Of a DNA stretch of 64,000 nt, positions 54,622 to 64,000 are shown piece by piece. The stretch lies in contig JAEMWC010001012.1 of assembly GCA_016490735.1 (NCBI GenBank), positions 192,501-256,500 of the forward strand, written 5' to 3'. Source of the DNA: Pachyseris speciosa. Taxonomy: Eukaryota > Cnidaria > Anthozoa > Scleractinia > Pachyseridae. Position 1 is the stretch's first letter; each line of letters opens with the position of its first letter. The notes beneath the pieces are model-generated. The model was not told the DNA's origin. It searched no databases and saw nothing but the letters and a program-made list of their open reading frames with translations. The translations under genes and the position numbers were made by a program.

Positions 54622-54957
54622 TCACTGGATTTTTTTTACAATCAATTCTTCCATGCTGCTTGACAAAACGTTTGTTTTCGATCTCTGGTGCACTGGGGAC
54701 CTTGACTTGTTAAAGAACATGTTCGATATTGTTTTGCTATAAATATTCCAAGCTATTCCTATGAAAACAATGTTCAGTGCAGTGCATAGTAGAAGGAACC
54801 ACGTCAAACGAACTTGCCAATCGTCAGTTTGCCAAAGGTCAACAACACTCTCTTTTAACACGTTGAATTTCACCGTTGCGTTTGAGAAAATATGTACAGG
54901 GTTCAACCAAAGGCTCCAAGAGCTGACCCATGGGCCCAAGTGGCTAATATGTTCCAT
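54622..54957 (-). CDS. Putative small single-pass membrane protein
   Basis: A minus-strand frame of 111 codons. After a polar N-terminal half (VVDLWQTDDWQVRLT) there is one strong hydrophobic segment, WFLLLCTALNIVFIGIAW (about residues 53-70), then a basic Ser/Lys-rich tail (FFNKSRSPVHQRSK). Upstream DNA has a YY1-like AATATGGCCGCC (about 55020) that opens a separate 22-codon reading frame ending just before this start. The topology (tail on the cytoplasmic side) and the gene call are inference. No family recognised. Confidence 0.4.
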   Translation of the reverse strand: MEHISHLGPWVSSWSLWLNPVHIFSNATVKFNVLKESVVDLWQTDDWQVRLTWFLLLCTALNIVFIGIAWNIYSKTISNMFFNKSRSPVHQRSKTNVLSSSMEELIVKKIQ

Positions 54958-55739
54958 TTATGAAGAACAATAAAGGAGAAAAACAGATGTCTTCCGAAGG
55001 CATGTAACGTTGTTGTTGGCGGCCATATTTGTTTTGATCAACCGTCCCAGGGCCCATGGGCCAGCCAAAAACCTCGTCCCCAGTGTCGTCCCCAGCGTTT
55101 TCTCGCCCATGGGCATCCGCCCTATGGGTTTCTCTATGCATAGGCTTCGCTCTGATATCACTTTTACGTGTCACTAACGAAATTTCCGTTCACACTTTAT
55201 TTTACTTTTTCCCCATGGGTGTATGCTGCTGACAATATCTGATCGATGTGTTCGACTGTACACTTGTGTTTAAAATTCTTAAATAGCGCGAGACTCAGTC
55301 TGTAACATTGTAACATTCACTTGAAATCCTGAGCGGTATATTTGAACGAGGCTTAAAAAATGCTCAATGAAGTGTAATTTGCGGAGCCCCTGATAAGGGA
55401 CATGCGACTTAACGACTTTAAAATACAAGTTTTTTTTTTAAGTCCGTCAGGAGCCCAGTCCGTACATCTCTCTTCACTCAACGCATAATTTAGTAAATGA
55501 CAGCAACCCAGTGGCGTCTATCGATAACTCAGGCATTCAGGATTATTATAATTGTAAGGGAGGAAGGGATGGGGCTGGGATGGGTATGATGGAGGTACAA
55601 TCAGAGGTTTCTGATACAGTAAAATGAACAAGAGATGAAACATAGATCTCTTTTACGATCCAAATCCATGACATAAGATACCAGAAGAAATAGAAAAGTT
55701 GAAAAGGAAAGAGTCTCTTCGGATCTTAATTCTATGATA

Positions 55740-56130
55740 TAAATGCAATGTATAAGTGCAAAACGAGCACCGTCAAATATTCTAAATGTTTGTATGATGT
55801 ATGATGTACGTAAATGCATAAATGCAATAAATGCAAAACAAGCACCGTCAAACATTCTAAATCTTTTCTGTAGAACTTCTAGCATACACAAATGTGCTAC
55901 CCGCTCGTCAACCTCTCAAAACCTTTTATTATTAAAAATCTAGAATCGACCTACAAAAATACTCTTTTTCACGTGTTAGAGCAAAAAGTGTGGAATGGGA
56001 TACCTGAAAGAATAAAACTGAAAGTTGCCAAAAAATAGTTTTAAGAAAGAAATGAAAAGAGTACTATTTGACATTTTGAAAACTGAAGATAGTTACATTG
56101 AAATCGATAAAATAAAATTGATCTAAAGAA
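55740..56130 (+). pseudogene. LINE C-terminal fragment with internal duplication
   Basis: The plus-strand text includes CATRSSTSQNLLL and, after a frame change, KVWNGIPERIKLK and FKKEMKRVLFDIL. This is the tail seen in CR1/L2-type LINE ORF2 proteins. A 97-bp stretch (GCACCGTCAAA(T/C)ATTCTAAAT) is tandemly repeated at 55766 and 55842. Truncated and frameshifted. Confidence 0.6.
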
Positions 56131-56134
56131 TCAT

Positions 56135-57839
56135 TAAAGAAGACACAATTGCAAGTACCTTTAGCATCTTTGTATCTCAAGCTCTTTTTTTTTGATTGTT
56201 CAATCTCCCATAGATTCACTTATCTTTTTTTTTCTTTTCTTTTTTTAATCCTGTACTGTAATATAACTGCCTCTGTTTCAATAGACTGGCCTGCCACGAT
56301 TAGCTAAGTCAGTCTAAATTGTAATATTTCTATTCCGTACGTGACTATGTGTCAGGTGCGATAAAAGTGCAAGTGCGTATGTGTTGATTGCGTGTTAGTG
56401 TGTTGCACGTGCCCATGACATGATTGTGTAAAACACATGTAATAAAATCAAGATAACTGAAAAACCGTAAAGCTTGGCTTCTGTAAATATTAGACGAAGA
56501 TGGAATATCAGGGACCCTTGGACATATATTTTTCTTGTCAGCCTTTCTGTTTCTAAACAGATCGGTGAATATATCGTATATAGTCCTAATCTCTTATTAC
56601 GGATTATGGGGCGAGGGTGTGGCTGAGGGTCGATCGTAGAATCACATGAATCTATCCGTTTCTATCACATTTATACCCTTTTGGGGCTTTCGCAAATGAA
56701 AATGTCACGATTCGAAAATTTTGTTTTTGACGAAGTAATCCGTGATATTAACATCACTAGACTTAAAGAATAAAGCTTTACTCGACCATACTCTGATATT
56801 CAGTAGTGTTTATTAAGCTACTCTGTTTATATATCGATATCGCCTATCCTTAGCAAACCCTTGGCCATTTCCCAGCATAAAAATACAAAACTAACCATAT
56901 AAAGTCTGGCCGAAATTGCACCGGAAGTAATGTTAGTGGTACAGAACTAAGATAAGTCCAACATTTTGCGAGACTGGGGGACCCTTGACCAAAAATCCGA
57001 GATCAAGACTTTTGTGTTGCTATCAGGCCAGAGCCCGAGACTTTTACCTCTAAAATTACGGGACTCTAAGTGCGGGCAAATGTCGGATCGATAGGACTAA
57101 AATAGGTTACTGAAATCTACAACGGAAGCTGAGATTGTTCCAGTTGCAGCTCCATTGGTTATTTGTTGCTAAATATAACAGAAATAGACCAGTTTCTTTT
57201 CTTGCTCGTTGAATTACGAGCTTCGAGCTAATACTGCGTGCAATTTACGAGACTCCAAAGGTCCAAATTATTAAAATTCGTGACTCGGTTAACATTTTCC
57301 GAGACGCATCATTTTAGACCCCTAACTATAATGTTTTGCGCGCGGCCGGCATGTGATTGGTTTTATTCATGTCAACACTGATATGGGTTATCTCACATTG
57401 CATCGACCCGGCGACAAAAATATTGGTTTCACTATCGCGACTTGCTTCTGCGCGTCTCCGTGAAAGCAAACAAATTTGAAATAGGAACAAAATCGGTAAG
57501 GAAATTGAAAGGATCCTCAAAATCCTTGAGGTTTTGCTGTGTCTTACACAGACAGTTGGACAGTTGAAAATTTCCCGGTTTCCGGGGTGGTTCTCGGGTA
57601 TTTTCGCGCCTGCGGGACTTGGTGGGATGGTCATTTTACCACTCTCGCCAAACATTCGTCTGATTTTAGCGTGACTCTCGCAGAATTTGTAATTTTCCGT
57701 TCCTTCTGACGAGTTCATGAATGAAGAACACGTAAATATTGCCTTCTAAGTTTCTTTCTTTTGTAATTTAGCGTTCAGCCGTGACGCAAAGATCTTTAGC
57801 GCCGCTAAGTTTGCATGACATCGTTGTTGAGCTTCGGTC
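56135..57839. other. Gene-free stretch and presumed myosin-I promoter region
   Basis: No clear coding region. A 130-codon minus-strand frame at 57326-57718 with one hydrophobic segment has no recognised homology and is considered chance. The last few hundred bases before 57840 should contain the myosin-I promoter; no TATA box is evident. Confidence 0.35.
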
Positions 57840-58540
57840 ATGGAGAGCGAACTGCAGGCAAGGGATCGCATCGGAGTGCAAGATTTCGTTCTTCTTGAAG
57901 ATTTTCAGAGCGAAGATGCCTTCCTAGAAAACTTGAGGAAACGCTACAACTCCGACTTGATTTATGTAAGTACAGGAGAAGTTTGGAGTTTGGGAAATTT
58001 TTCTAAGCCAACAAAGTTGTGTGAGTGGAATGTCACACTTGTTTTAAAAAATAACCTGATTTTAACTTATTTTACTCTATTTTTGGTTTCGTACCCTGTA
58101 AACTCGATCGGTGCCAATATACGAACCTCAATAAGCCATTTAGAACTTACAATATTTTCAGTTAAAAAAAAATTGCTTCAACTTGTGGATGTTCTTTTAT
58201 CTCAAGTCTTTATTAATTCAAAAGCTTATTGTTGAGACTTCTTACTTATTGAATTAAATCAACTGTTATAAAAATTTCAGCCGTCGTTATCAAGTGTTTT
58301 CATTCGCTCTTATTAAAATTTCATTAAAATTTCAGCCTTTTAAATTGTCTTGCTGGGTTTACACATGTTACACTCTTTAAATTTATATGTTAATACGCGT
58401 GTTGTCATTGTTTAATTTCAACAGACCTACATAGGAACAGTTGTTGTTTCAGTGAATCCGTACAGGGACTTGCCAATTTACAGCCAAAATGTCATCGAGA
58501 AATACCGAGGAGAAAACTTATATGAACTACCTCCACATAT
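57840..58540 (+). CDS. MYO1B: Class I unconventional myosin, MYO1A/B type (first two exons only)
   Basis: Exon 1 (57840-57965, 42 codons) starts at ATG 57840 and contains [12 protein letters not shown] and [11 protein letters not shown]. Exon 2 (58425-58540) contains [20 protein letters not shown] and ENLYELPPH, ending in phase 2 at a GTATGT donor. The order, spacing and text match the start of the myosin-I motor domain (VSVNPY and ELPPH are family signatures). The phosphate-binding loop exon GESGAGKT expected next is not found before base 64000. Myosin-I proteins are single-headed actin motors that link membranes to actin through a basic tail homology domain. MYO1A/B is favoured over MYO1D/G by the LPIYS text; the exact orthologue is uncertain. 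Incomplete because of the window edge. Confidence 0.85.
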
Positions 58541-58810
58541 GTATGTACTAATGTAATGACATTTGTTATCAGGCAATTGAATCTCACTCATCCCTATCCC
58601 TTTAATTTTAATTGACATACCAGCAATCACGAATGTTTAGTAGGTTAATAAAAAGTGTGTTTTGTATGAAGAAAAACACCTTTCTTTAATGGCTGAAATT
58701 ATTGTAGCAAAATGGGAGGTTGGCTTTGAAGAGTTTTGTTTTGTCTCAAATTTCCATTTGAAGAATTTAAAACATTTTTAATTACACCCAATTACGTAAA
58801 GCTTAAACTA

Positions 58811-59300
58811 CTGGGCCCGGTTGTTCAAAAGCCGATTAACTTAGTCTAGGATTAGCGTCAACTTTGCTTGCAGTTTTTAACCTTTTGTATGAGAGTTTCT
58901 TTTGTTGCTTTTTGCCTTTCAGGATTGACGTCCTCTAATGTAAAATTTTGCAGAATATCAGCATTGAACAACGTTTGTGGATAGAGAAATAAACTCCTTG
59001 GTTAATTTTTAATCTTGGATTAGGGTTAATCGGTTTTCAAGCAACAGGGCCCTGAACTACAGGGCCCGGTTGTTCGAAAGCCGATTAACTTAATCCAGGA
59101 TTAGCGTAAACTTTGGTTGCAGTTTTTGTCTTTTGGATGAAAGTTTCTTTTGCTGATTTTTGCTTTTCAGGATTGACGTCCTATAATCTAAAATTGTGTA
59201 GGATATCAGCGTTTAACAATGTTTGTGGATAGAGAAATAAACTCCTTGGTTAATTTTTAATCTTGGATTAGGGTTAATCGGCTTTCGAACAACCCGGCCC
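58811..59300. mobile_element. Two tandem MITE copies with GGGCCCGGTTGTTC termini
   Basis: Copy 1 (about 58813-59052) and copy 2 (about 59064-59298) are about 90 percent alike. Each starts GGGCCCGGTTGTTC(A/G)AAAGCC and ends in inverted text (GGTTAATCGGCTTTCGAACA). The outermost flanks, TTAAACTACT and AGTAGTTTAA, are also inverted. It lies in myosin intron 2. Confidence 0.75.
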
Positions 59301-60489
59301 AGTAGTTTAAACTTTAATGTGTTGCAAATTATAGGCAGTAATCTCTGGGGAACAAGATTTTCACACCCAGAAACCATAATTATTGATCTTATCAACCCCT
59401 CTTTTATGCATGGTTCTCAGTCAGTCAACAAAAACTTTATGCCTTCAAATTTCAAATTCAAATATTTACCTTGATAAGACAAAGTTTGTGGTGATTTGAA
59501 GTTGGCCAGACTGACAGTTTCATATGTTGTCAGAGCTGTCGTTAATTTTTTAAGTAGGTGGGGGATATGCAGAAAGAAAGCATCTGGAGATTGCAGCAGT
59601 TGTGGCAAAGTTTTCTTATTCAAGAAGCTGGGGATCTAACTAAAATGAGCAGCAAAAATCCCTGGATCCCTGGATTGTCCTTGGCAAAAAATGGTGTCTG
59701 CAGAGCCATTTGCTCTTATCAATCAAAGAGACCCTCCCAGCCCGTAAATTCCGACAAGTGTCTTGACCCAAAAAGTAGTAAAAATTAAATGAAATGAAAT
59801 CCTAACTTAAGACATCCCTTCCTGGCAAAATTCCGACAGTGACGTCAAGGCTGAGAATTAGCGACAAAGAACGGTGGTTTGGCATATTTTGACACTAAAA
59901 TAAGACCTAAAATAAGCCAGAAGTAATTTTGGGCTATTATTTCAGTTTCCGACAGAGACACGAGTATTGATTAAACACAGACACAGGAGATTTTTAAATT
60001 CAGACAAGCAACACTGGACCCCCCTGACAGGGCCTCATCAAATTCACTACTTACATAGAGGTCACCAAGTTACCCTGCACTGGCCAAATTTTCTACCTTT
60101 TTGCAATTTTACAGGGAAATGTGTTGACAAGGATCTGTGAATATTCAACACAAACAAACAAACTCGAATGCTAGCCATGAGCAGGGAGAGTTGACTGCCT
60201 CAACACCAAATGACCGGTCAGCCGATTTGTTTGACAGATTCATGAGGATATGCTTAAGTGATTCTGAAAACATTCTGAAATCCCAGACCTGTAGTCTGGC
60301 CTTGGACATCACTTTGTATTCTACTTATTGCCCAGTATAAACTACATGTTGTGTTTAACTGATACTATGAAGGTCTTCTGAATCACTTGACAGTCATCTT
60401 AATAAAATATCATAGTTTCGATATGGATAACTTCTTCGATTTCCCTGAATTGTTAAAAAAATATCACACTAATGCTCATTAAAGTGTTT

Positions 60490-60735
60490 TAGCTACAGCA
60501 TTGTTGAAAAGATTTAAAATAGAAGAAAGGTCAAATGTAGCTACAGCATTGTTGAAAAGATTCAAAATAGAGAAAAGATCAAATTTAGTTTAGCTACAGC
60601 ATTGTTGAAAAGATTCAAAATAGAGGAAAGGTCAAATGTAGCTACAGCATTGTTGAAAAGATTCAAAATAGAGAAAAGATCAAATTTAGTTTAGCTACAG
60701 CATTGTTGAAAAGATTCAAAATAGAGGAAAGGTCT
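60490..60735. repeat. Minisatellite with alternating 48- and 53-bp units
   Basis: Five units begin GCTACAGCATTGTTGAAAAG and continue ATT(T/C)AAAATAGA. Units alternate between an AGGTCAAATGTA ending and an AGATCAAATTTAGTTTA ending, giving a higher-order repeat of about 101 bp. Confidence 0.9.
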
Positions 60736-60869
60736 AAAGAACCCCTTTCAAATGAATTTGTTTGCACGAGATGTAAGTTGAAGTAATTCAAATCGAACCA
60801 ATTCAAATCAATTCAATTTATTTAAGCTCAATAGCGTGGGGAGTGGTTGTCCAATCTCCCGAGCCGGGG

Positions 60870-61040
60870 GCTCATGTATTAAACGTTTGAGCATTCTGGA
60901 TGGAATTGGAATTTAGAAGTGTTGCTTTTTGTGGAGAGGGGAAAACCAGAGTACCCGGAGAAAAACCTCACAGAGTAGAGTTAAGAGAACCAACAACAAA
61001 CTCAAGCCACATATGATGTCGAGTCCAGGAATTGAACCCG

Positions 61041-61075
<35 letters not shown>

Positions 61076-61095
61076 GTGCCAACCCACCATCCCTG
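60870..61095 (-). mobile_element. tRNA-derived SINE
   Basis: The minus-strand head is GGTTGGCACAGTGGTGAGAG (A box) and CCGGGTTCAATTCC (B box). The body has CATATGTGGCTTGAGTTTG and GAGGTTTTTCTCCGGGTAC, the same family as 25365-25545. Confidence 0.75.
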
Positions 61096-61224
61096 CGCCA
61101 TCCCTTTTCCCCTAATCATAATTCAATTTTGAGTAAACATTTGTTTTGAGAAGGCTTTTAGTTTAGCTTGGCAGATGATTCATGACTCCCACTGGTTAAA
61201 TACTTAAAAATTCTCCAACAAAAA

Positions 61225-61365
61225 TATCTAATGGCTGATTGGGGTCAGTGTTAAGAGCACTGAGCAAAAGCATTGAAACCCAATGGTTGCAAGTTCGAAT
61301 CCTACTGATGTTAAAGACATGTATATTTATTTATTTATTTATTTATTTGGCTGCACGAGGCATGG
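61225..61365 (+). mobile_element. tRNA-like SINE head with TTTA tail
   Basis: The plus-strand segment GGTCAGTGTTAAGAGCACTG, then GCAAGTTCGAATCCTACTG (B box), is followed by (TTTA)n at 61324-61350 and GGCTGCACGAGGCATGGGCC. Confidence 0.55.
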
Positions 61366-61735
61366 GCCAGAAAAAAAAACACAGCTGCCTTAAAAGGGTT
61401 AGGGACCATTTAAAAGTAAGTTTCTTTATGACATTGTTTCCATCTCTTTTGGTCCTTCTGTTTCCCGGAAAAACTCCTTTCTTCAATTTTATTATAGTCA
61501 AAATTAATTATTAGTGACAGAACCATGCATGCATACAGTCAATTTGGTCTATAATCATACTTAATGTGTTAGATAAACTTTGTTTATCGTAATTTAAAAT
61601 TCTGGTGTTATCTTTGCGGTAGGAAATTATGTATCCTAGGTATGTATAGAGTTATTTAATGCATGTTCCACAGATCCCGAGTGTCAGTTTCATTTAGCGA
61701 GCGTTTGCGAAACATTAGTGCTGTTAGTTTTAGGT

Positions 61736-62308
61736 ATGTTCAAATTTGAATTCTGTCAATGGTGTGATGCAAACGGAATATCATCAAAAACAGCCGACAT
61801 TTTAAAAGATCAGGACCTCCATGTTGAGGAAGCTTTAAAGCTGCTAACACAGGACGACATTGCCGAGCTTGGCCTCATGAAGGGGCAAAACAAGCTTCTG
61901 TCCAAAGCCGTGAACAAGCTGAGAGCACCAGATTTGCCACCGAAACTAGTGGACACTAAACCCATCACAACAACCAGCCTTGCGAAAGACCAAGGTCTTG
62001 ACGAGATTCTGAAGAAATTGGACAACAATGGAGGGCTAGATGCACTACTTAGCTCTGGGGGCCTTGATGAGTTACAACAAAGCCTCCATTCAGCCACTCC
62101 AGCAACAAGCCAGCCGCAGGGAGACACGACTAGAATGGATTTAAACCTGTATGTGTCCCTTGGGAAACCCACTACACCAGGTAAACAGGATGGGAAACCC
62201 CTGCTCATTCCTGACTTTGTTGATGCTTATTCTGGATCCACGAAGCCAGAAGAACAGGAGATAGGTGCAGGTGGCAGAGCTCAGGTGATTGTAAGAGCGT
62301 TTAAGTGA
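61736..62308 (+). CDS. DIRS Gag-like protein with SAM-like domain (truncated frame)
   Basis: 190 codons from ATG 61736. Residues about 5-65 look like a sterile alpha motif fold (WCDANGISSKTADILKDQ, LTQDDIAELGL, GQNKLLSKAVNKL). A linker follows, then LLIPDFVDAYSG, typical of DIRS Gag. The frame stops at 62308. Related text (SQWMGASVKILNSLL, LAYIVKVSELIEEHTW) continues in another frame, so the original protein was longer. A neighbouring upstream ATG exists at 61718 but adds only six hydrophobic codons. Confidence 0.65.
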   Translation: MFKFEFCQWCDANGISSKTADILKDQDLHVEEALKLLTQDDIAELGLMKGQNKLLSKAVNKLRAPDLPPKLVDTKPITTTSLAKDQGLDEILKKLDNNGGLDALLSSGGLDELQQSLHSATPATSQPQGDTTRMDLNLYVSLGKPTTPGKQDGKPLLIPDFVDAYSGSTKPEEQEIGAGGRAQVIVRAFK

Positions 62309-63060
62309 AGAACACCAGCCCTTGAAAGCATCACCCTCTCCCAGTGGATGGGGGCAAGCGTAAAAATCCTCAATTCGCTTCTCTCGCTCCACAACTTGGA
62401 TAGAAAATCAATCCAGGACTACCTTGCCTACATAGTCAAGGTCTCCGAGCTGATCGAAGAACACACATGGTAGTCTGTCATTCTATATGACAACAAGTAT
62501 CGGAAACTCCAGCACTGCCACGGGTTTCGCTGGGGTAGCGATTCTCAACACTTGCACACGCGATTCTTAAAGAAATGACAGGGAACCGTGTCAAGCCATG
62601 CTTCATCTGCAGGGACAAGGACCAGCAAACCATCGACCGAAGCACCAATTTGCAAGGTGTATAACTCACCAGCAGGATGCCACTGGCCACTATGCAAATT
62701 CCAGCACGTCTGTATTACACCAGGGTGCGGCAAGAAATACCCAGAGTTTACGCATTACTAAGGCTCGGCACAAAACCCCGTTGCCCCGCAATGAAAAAAT
62801 ACGACAGCTCTTCATCCCTTTCCATTAAAAATTGACGTTTGGACCAAGGAATTGCAACAAGACATCGACAGCGACTTCCTACTAGATGGAATTACAAACG
62901 GATTTAAAATCATTCCTGACAATGTACAACTAACCAATGTTGATGTGTACAATTACTGCTCTGCCACAGACTCGATCAACAGTACAGCCACAAGTCGAAT
63001 GGCAACTCTTGACTGAAATAGAACAGGGAAACTATGTTATCATAACTGAAAAACCAACTA

Positions 63061-63477
63061 TTGTTAGCGCCCTTGGCGCAATACCGAAATGAGACTCCAA
63101 TGACATTCATCTTATTCACCGACTCTACAAGCTTAAACTCCTATGCAGACTGCAAACACTATTCCTACGAAATGGTGGACAAGGTCACAGCAAATGTAAA
63201 GCCAGGAGCATTTATGGCGAAAATTGATCTAAAAAGTGCACACCGCCACGTCCCACTTCATCCATCTAATTACCAAGCAACGGGTTTGAAATGGAAATTT
63301 AACAATGCTAACTCTTTTACATATCTGTATGACACTAAACTCACACAATCGATCACGCAAATGATGTCACGATGTGGCTTCTTTGTCGTCGCTTACCTAG
63401 ATGATTTTCTCGTTATATCAGAGAGCGAACATGAATGTTGGATAGCCTTCTGGGAACTCATTACCTTACTAGAATGA
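63061..63477 (+). pseudogene. DIRS reverse transcriptase fragment with internal deletion
   Basis: The frame holds AKIDLKSAHRHVPLHPSNYQ, LKWKFNN.NSFTYLYDTKL and VVAYLDDFLVIS, the RT palm motifs of DIRS/Ngaro elements. Between TYLYDTKL and TQSITQMMSR the usual PFG...SP..F segment is missing, an in-frame loss of roughly 15 residues. That would remove the RT template-grip region, so this RT is probably inactive. The frame ends at 63477 with family text continuing out of frame. Confidence 0.7.
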
Positions 63478-64000
63478 TTAGGACTAACAGTAAATTGGAA
63501 CAAAGTGGTTTATCCTTGCCAGCGTCTGACATATCTGGGCATTGAAATTGAAGAAGCGTAGGCAACTTAGGTTGCCCGATCACAAATTGCGAAAAATCCG
63601 AACCCTTCTAAGTCAGGCATTAGTGAAATCAATTAATTTACAAAGCGAGAGTTACAGTCATTAGCGGGAAAACTGAACTTTGCAGCGCATGTCATCTATG
63701 GTGGGCGTACATTCTTGCGGCGAATCATTGATGCACTGAACATGTTAAAGTGACCTTATCACAGGAAACGAATGACACAAGCTATGCGGAACGACCTCTT
63801 GTGGTGGGCAGATTTCATGGAAGATCTTCAGTGGCGAAACCTTCTGTCTCCACTGAACCCACGTTAACTGCCGAATTTTCCAATGATGCCAGTCTAGGTG
63901 GTGGCGGTGGCCATTACCAGCGAGATTGGATCTATGTTAACTGGACATCTGACTTTCCGCATTTACAAAGCTGTCATATCAATGAACTAGAACTATTTAC

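Larger units (their letters stand above)
61690..64000 (+). mobile_element. Degraded DIRS-type retrotransposon (truncated by window edge)
   Basis: Same orientation as the myosin gene and inside its intron 2. The order seen is a Gag-like protein with an N-terminal SAM-like domain, a zinc-binding segment (text GCGKKYPEFTH near 62727-62760), RT with YLDDFLVIS (about 63400), and an RNase H-like segment near 63870-64000 (NDASLGGGGGHY, then HINELELF). This arrangement and the motif wording fit the DIRS superfamily, which uses a tyrosine recombinase expected beyond the right edge. Many stops and frame changes from 62309 to 63060 and after 63477 show it is dead. Confidence 0.75.

Noticed and set aside
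57326..57718. 130-codon minus-strand frame with a hydrophobic segment, divergent from the myosin gene
   Set aside because: No recognisable homology, biased composition, and overlaps the probable promoter; may be chance.

Overview
This window is nuclear DNA from an animal, most likely an anthozoan cnidarian such as a stony coral. The genes are split by GT-AG introns of several hundred bases to several kilobases. There are tRNA-derived SINEs, DIRS, Penelope-like, Gypsy and LINE retroelements and many short inverted-repeat transposons. The first gene is of the HEPN/STAND/TPR type that is greatly expanded in corals. The species call is inference from gene and repeat content, not from a database search. 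Layout: 1-5.9 kb is repeat-rich DNA with an 850-bp nested foldback element, a 21-bp minisatellite and a tandemly duplicated promoter/start segment. That leads into a 953-residue single-exon innate-immunity-like protein at 5912-8773 (HEPN, P-loop NTPase, TPR, and a C-terminus resembling a CaaX box). 8.8-12.2 kb is gene-free with several hairpin elements. 12,251-18,135 is a complete, apparently young Ty3/Gypsy element on the minus strand, with identical 149-bp LTRs, a primer-binding site matching tRNA-Leu, a polypurine tract, a gag-pol -1 frame arrangement and a 4-bp target duplication. 19,297-26,070 is a complete five-exon gene for peroxisomal multifunctional enzyme type 2 (HSD17B4). 29,884-50,866 is a fourteen-exon plus-strand gene for a protein of about 950 residues with a C-terminal EF-hand, which I do not recognise by name. 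It carries one apparent single-base frameshift, and its introns are crowded with SINEs, LINE pieces and MITEs. From 57,840 the gene for a class I myosin (MYO1A/B type) begins; only exons 1 and 2 are in the window, and its intron 2 holds a degraded DIRS-type retrotransposon running off the right edge. The protein genes have no evident functional link to each other: one putative immune sensor, one lipid-metabolism enzyme, one possible calcium-binding protein and one motor protein. The most informative material is the transposon record. Two elements share TAGCCTGCG termini and have 9-bp target duplications, a third with different termini also has a 9-bp duplication, and two MITEs sit in TTAA target sites; the exact duplications let their ends be placed to the base.
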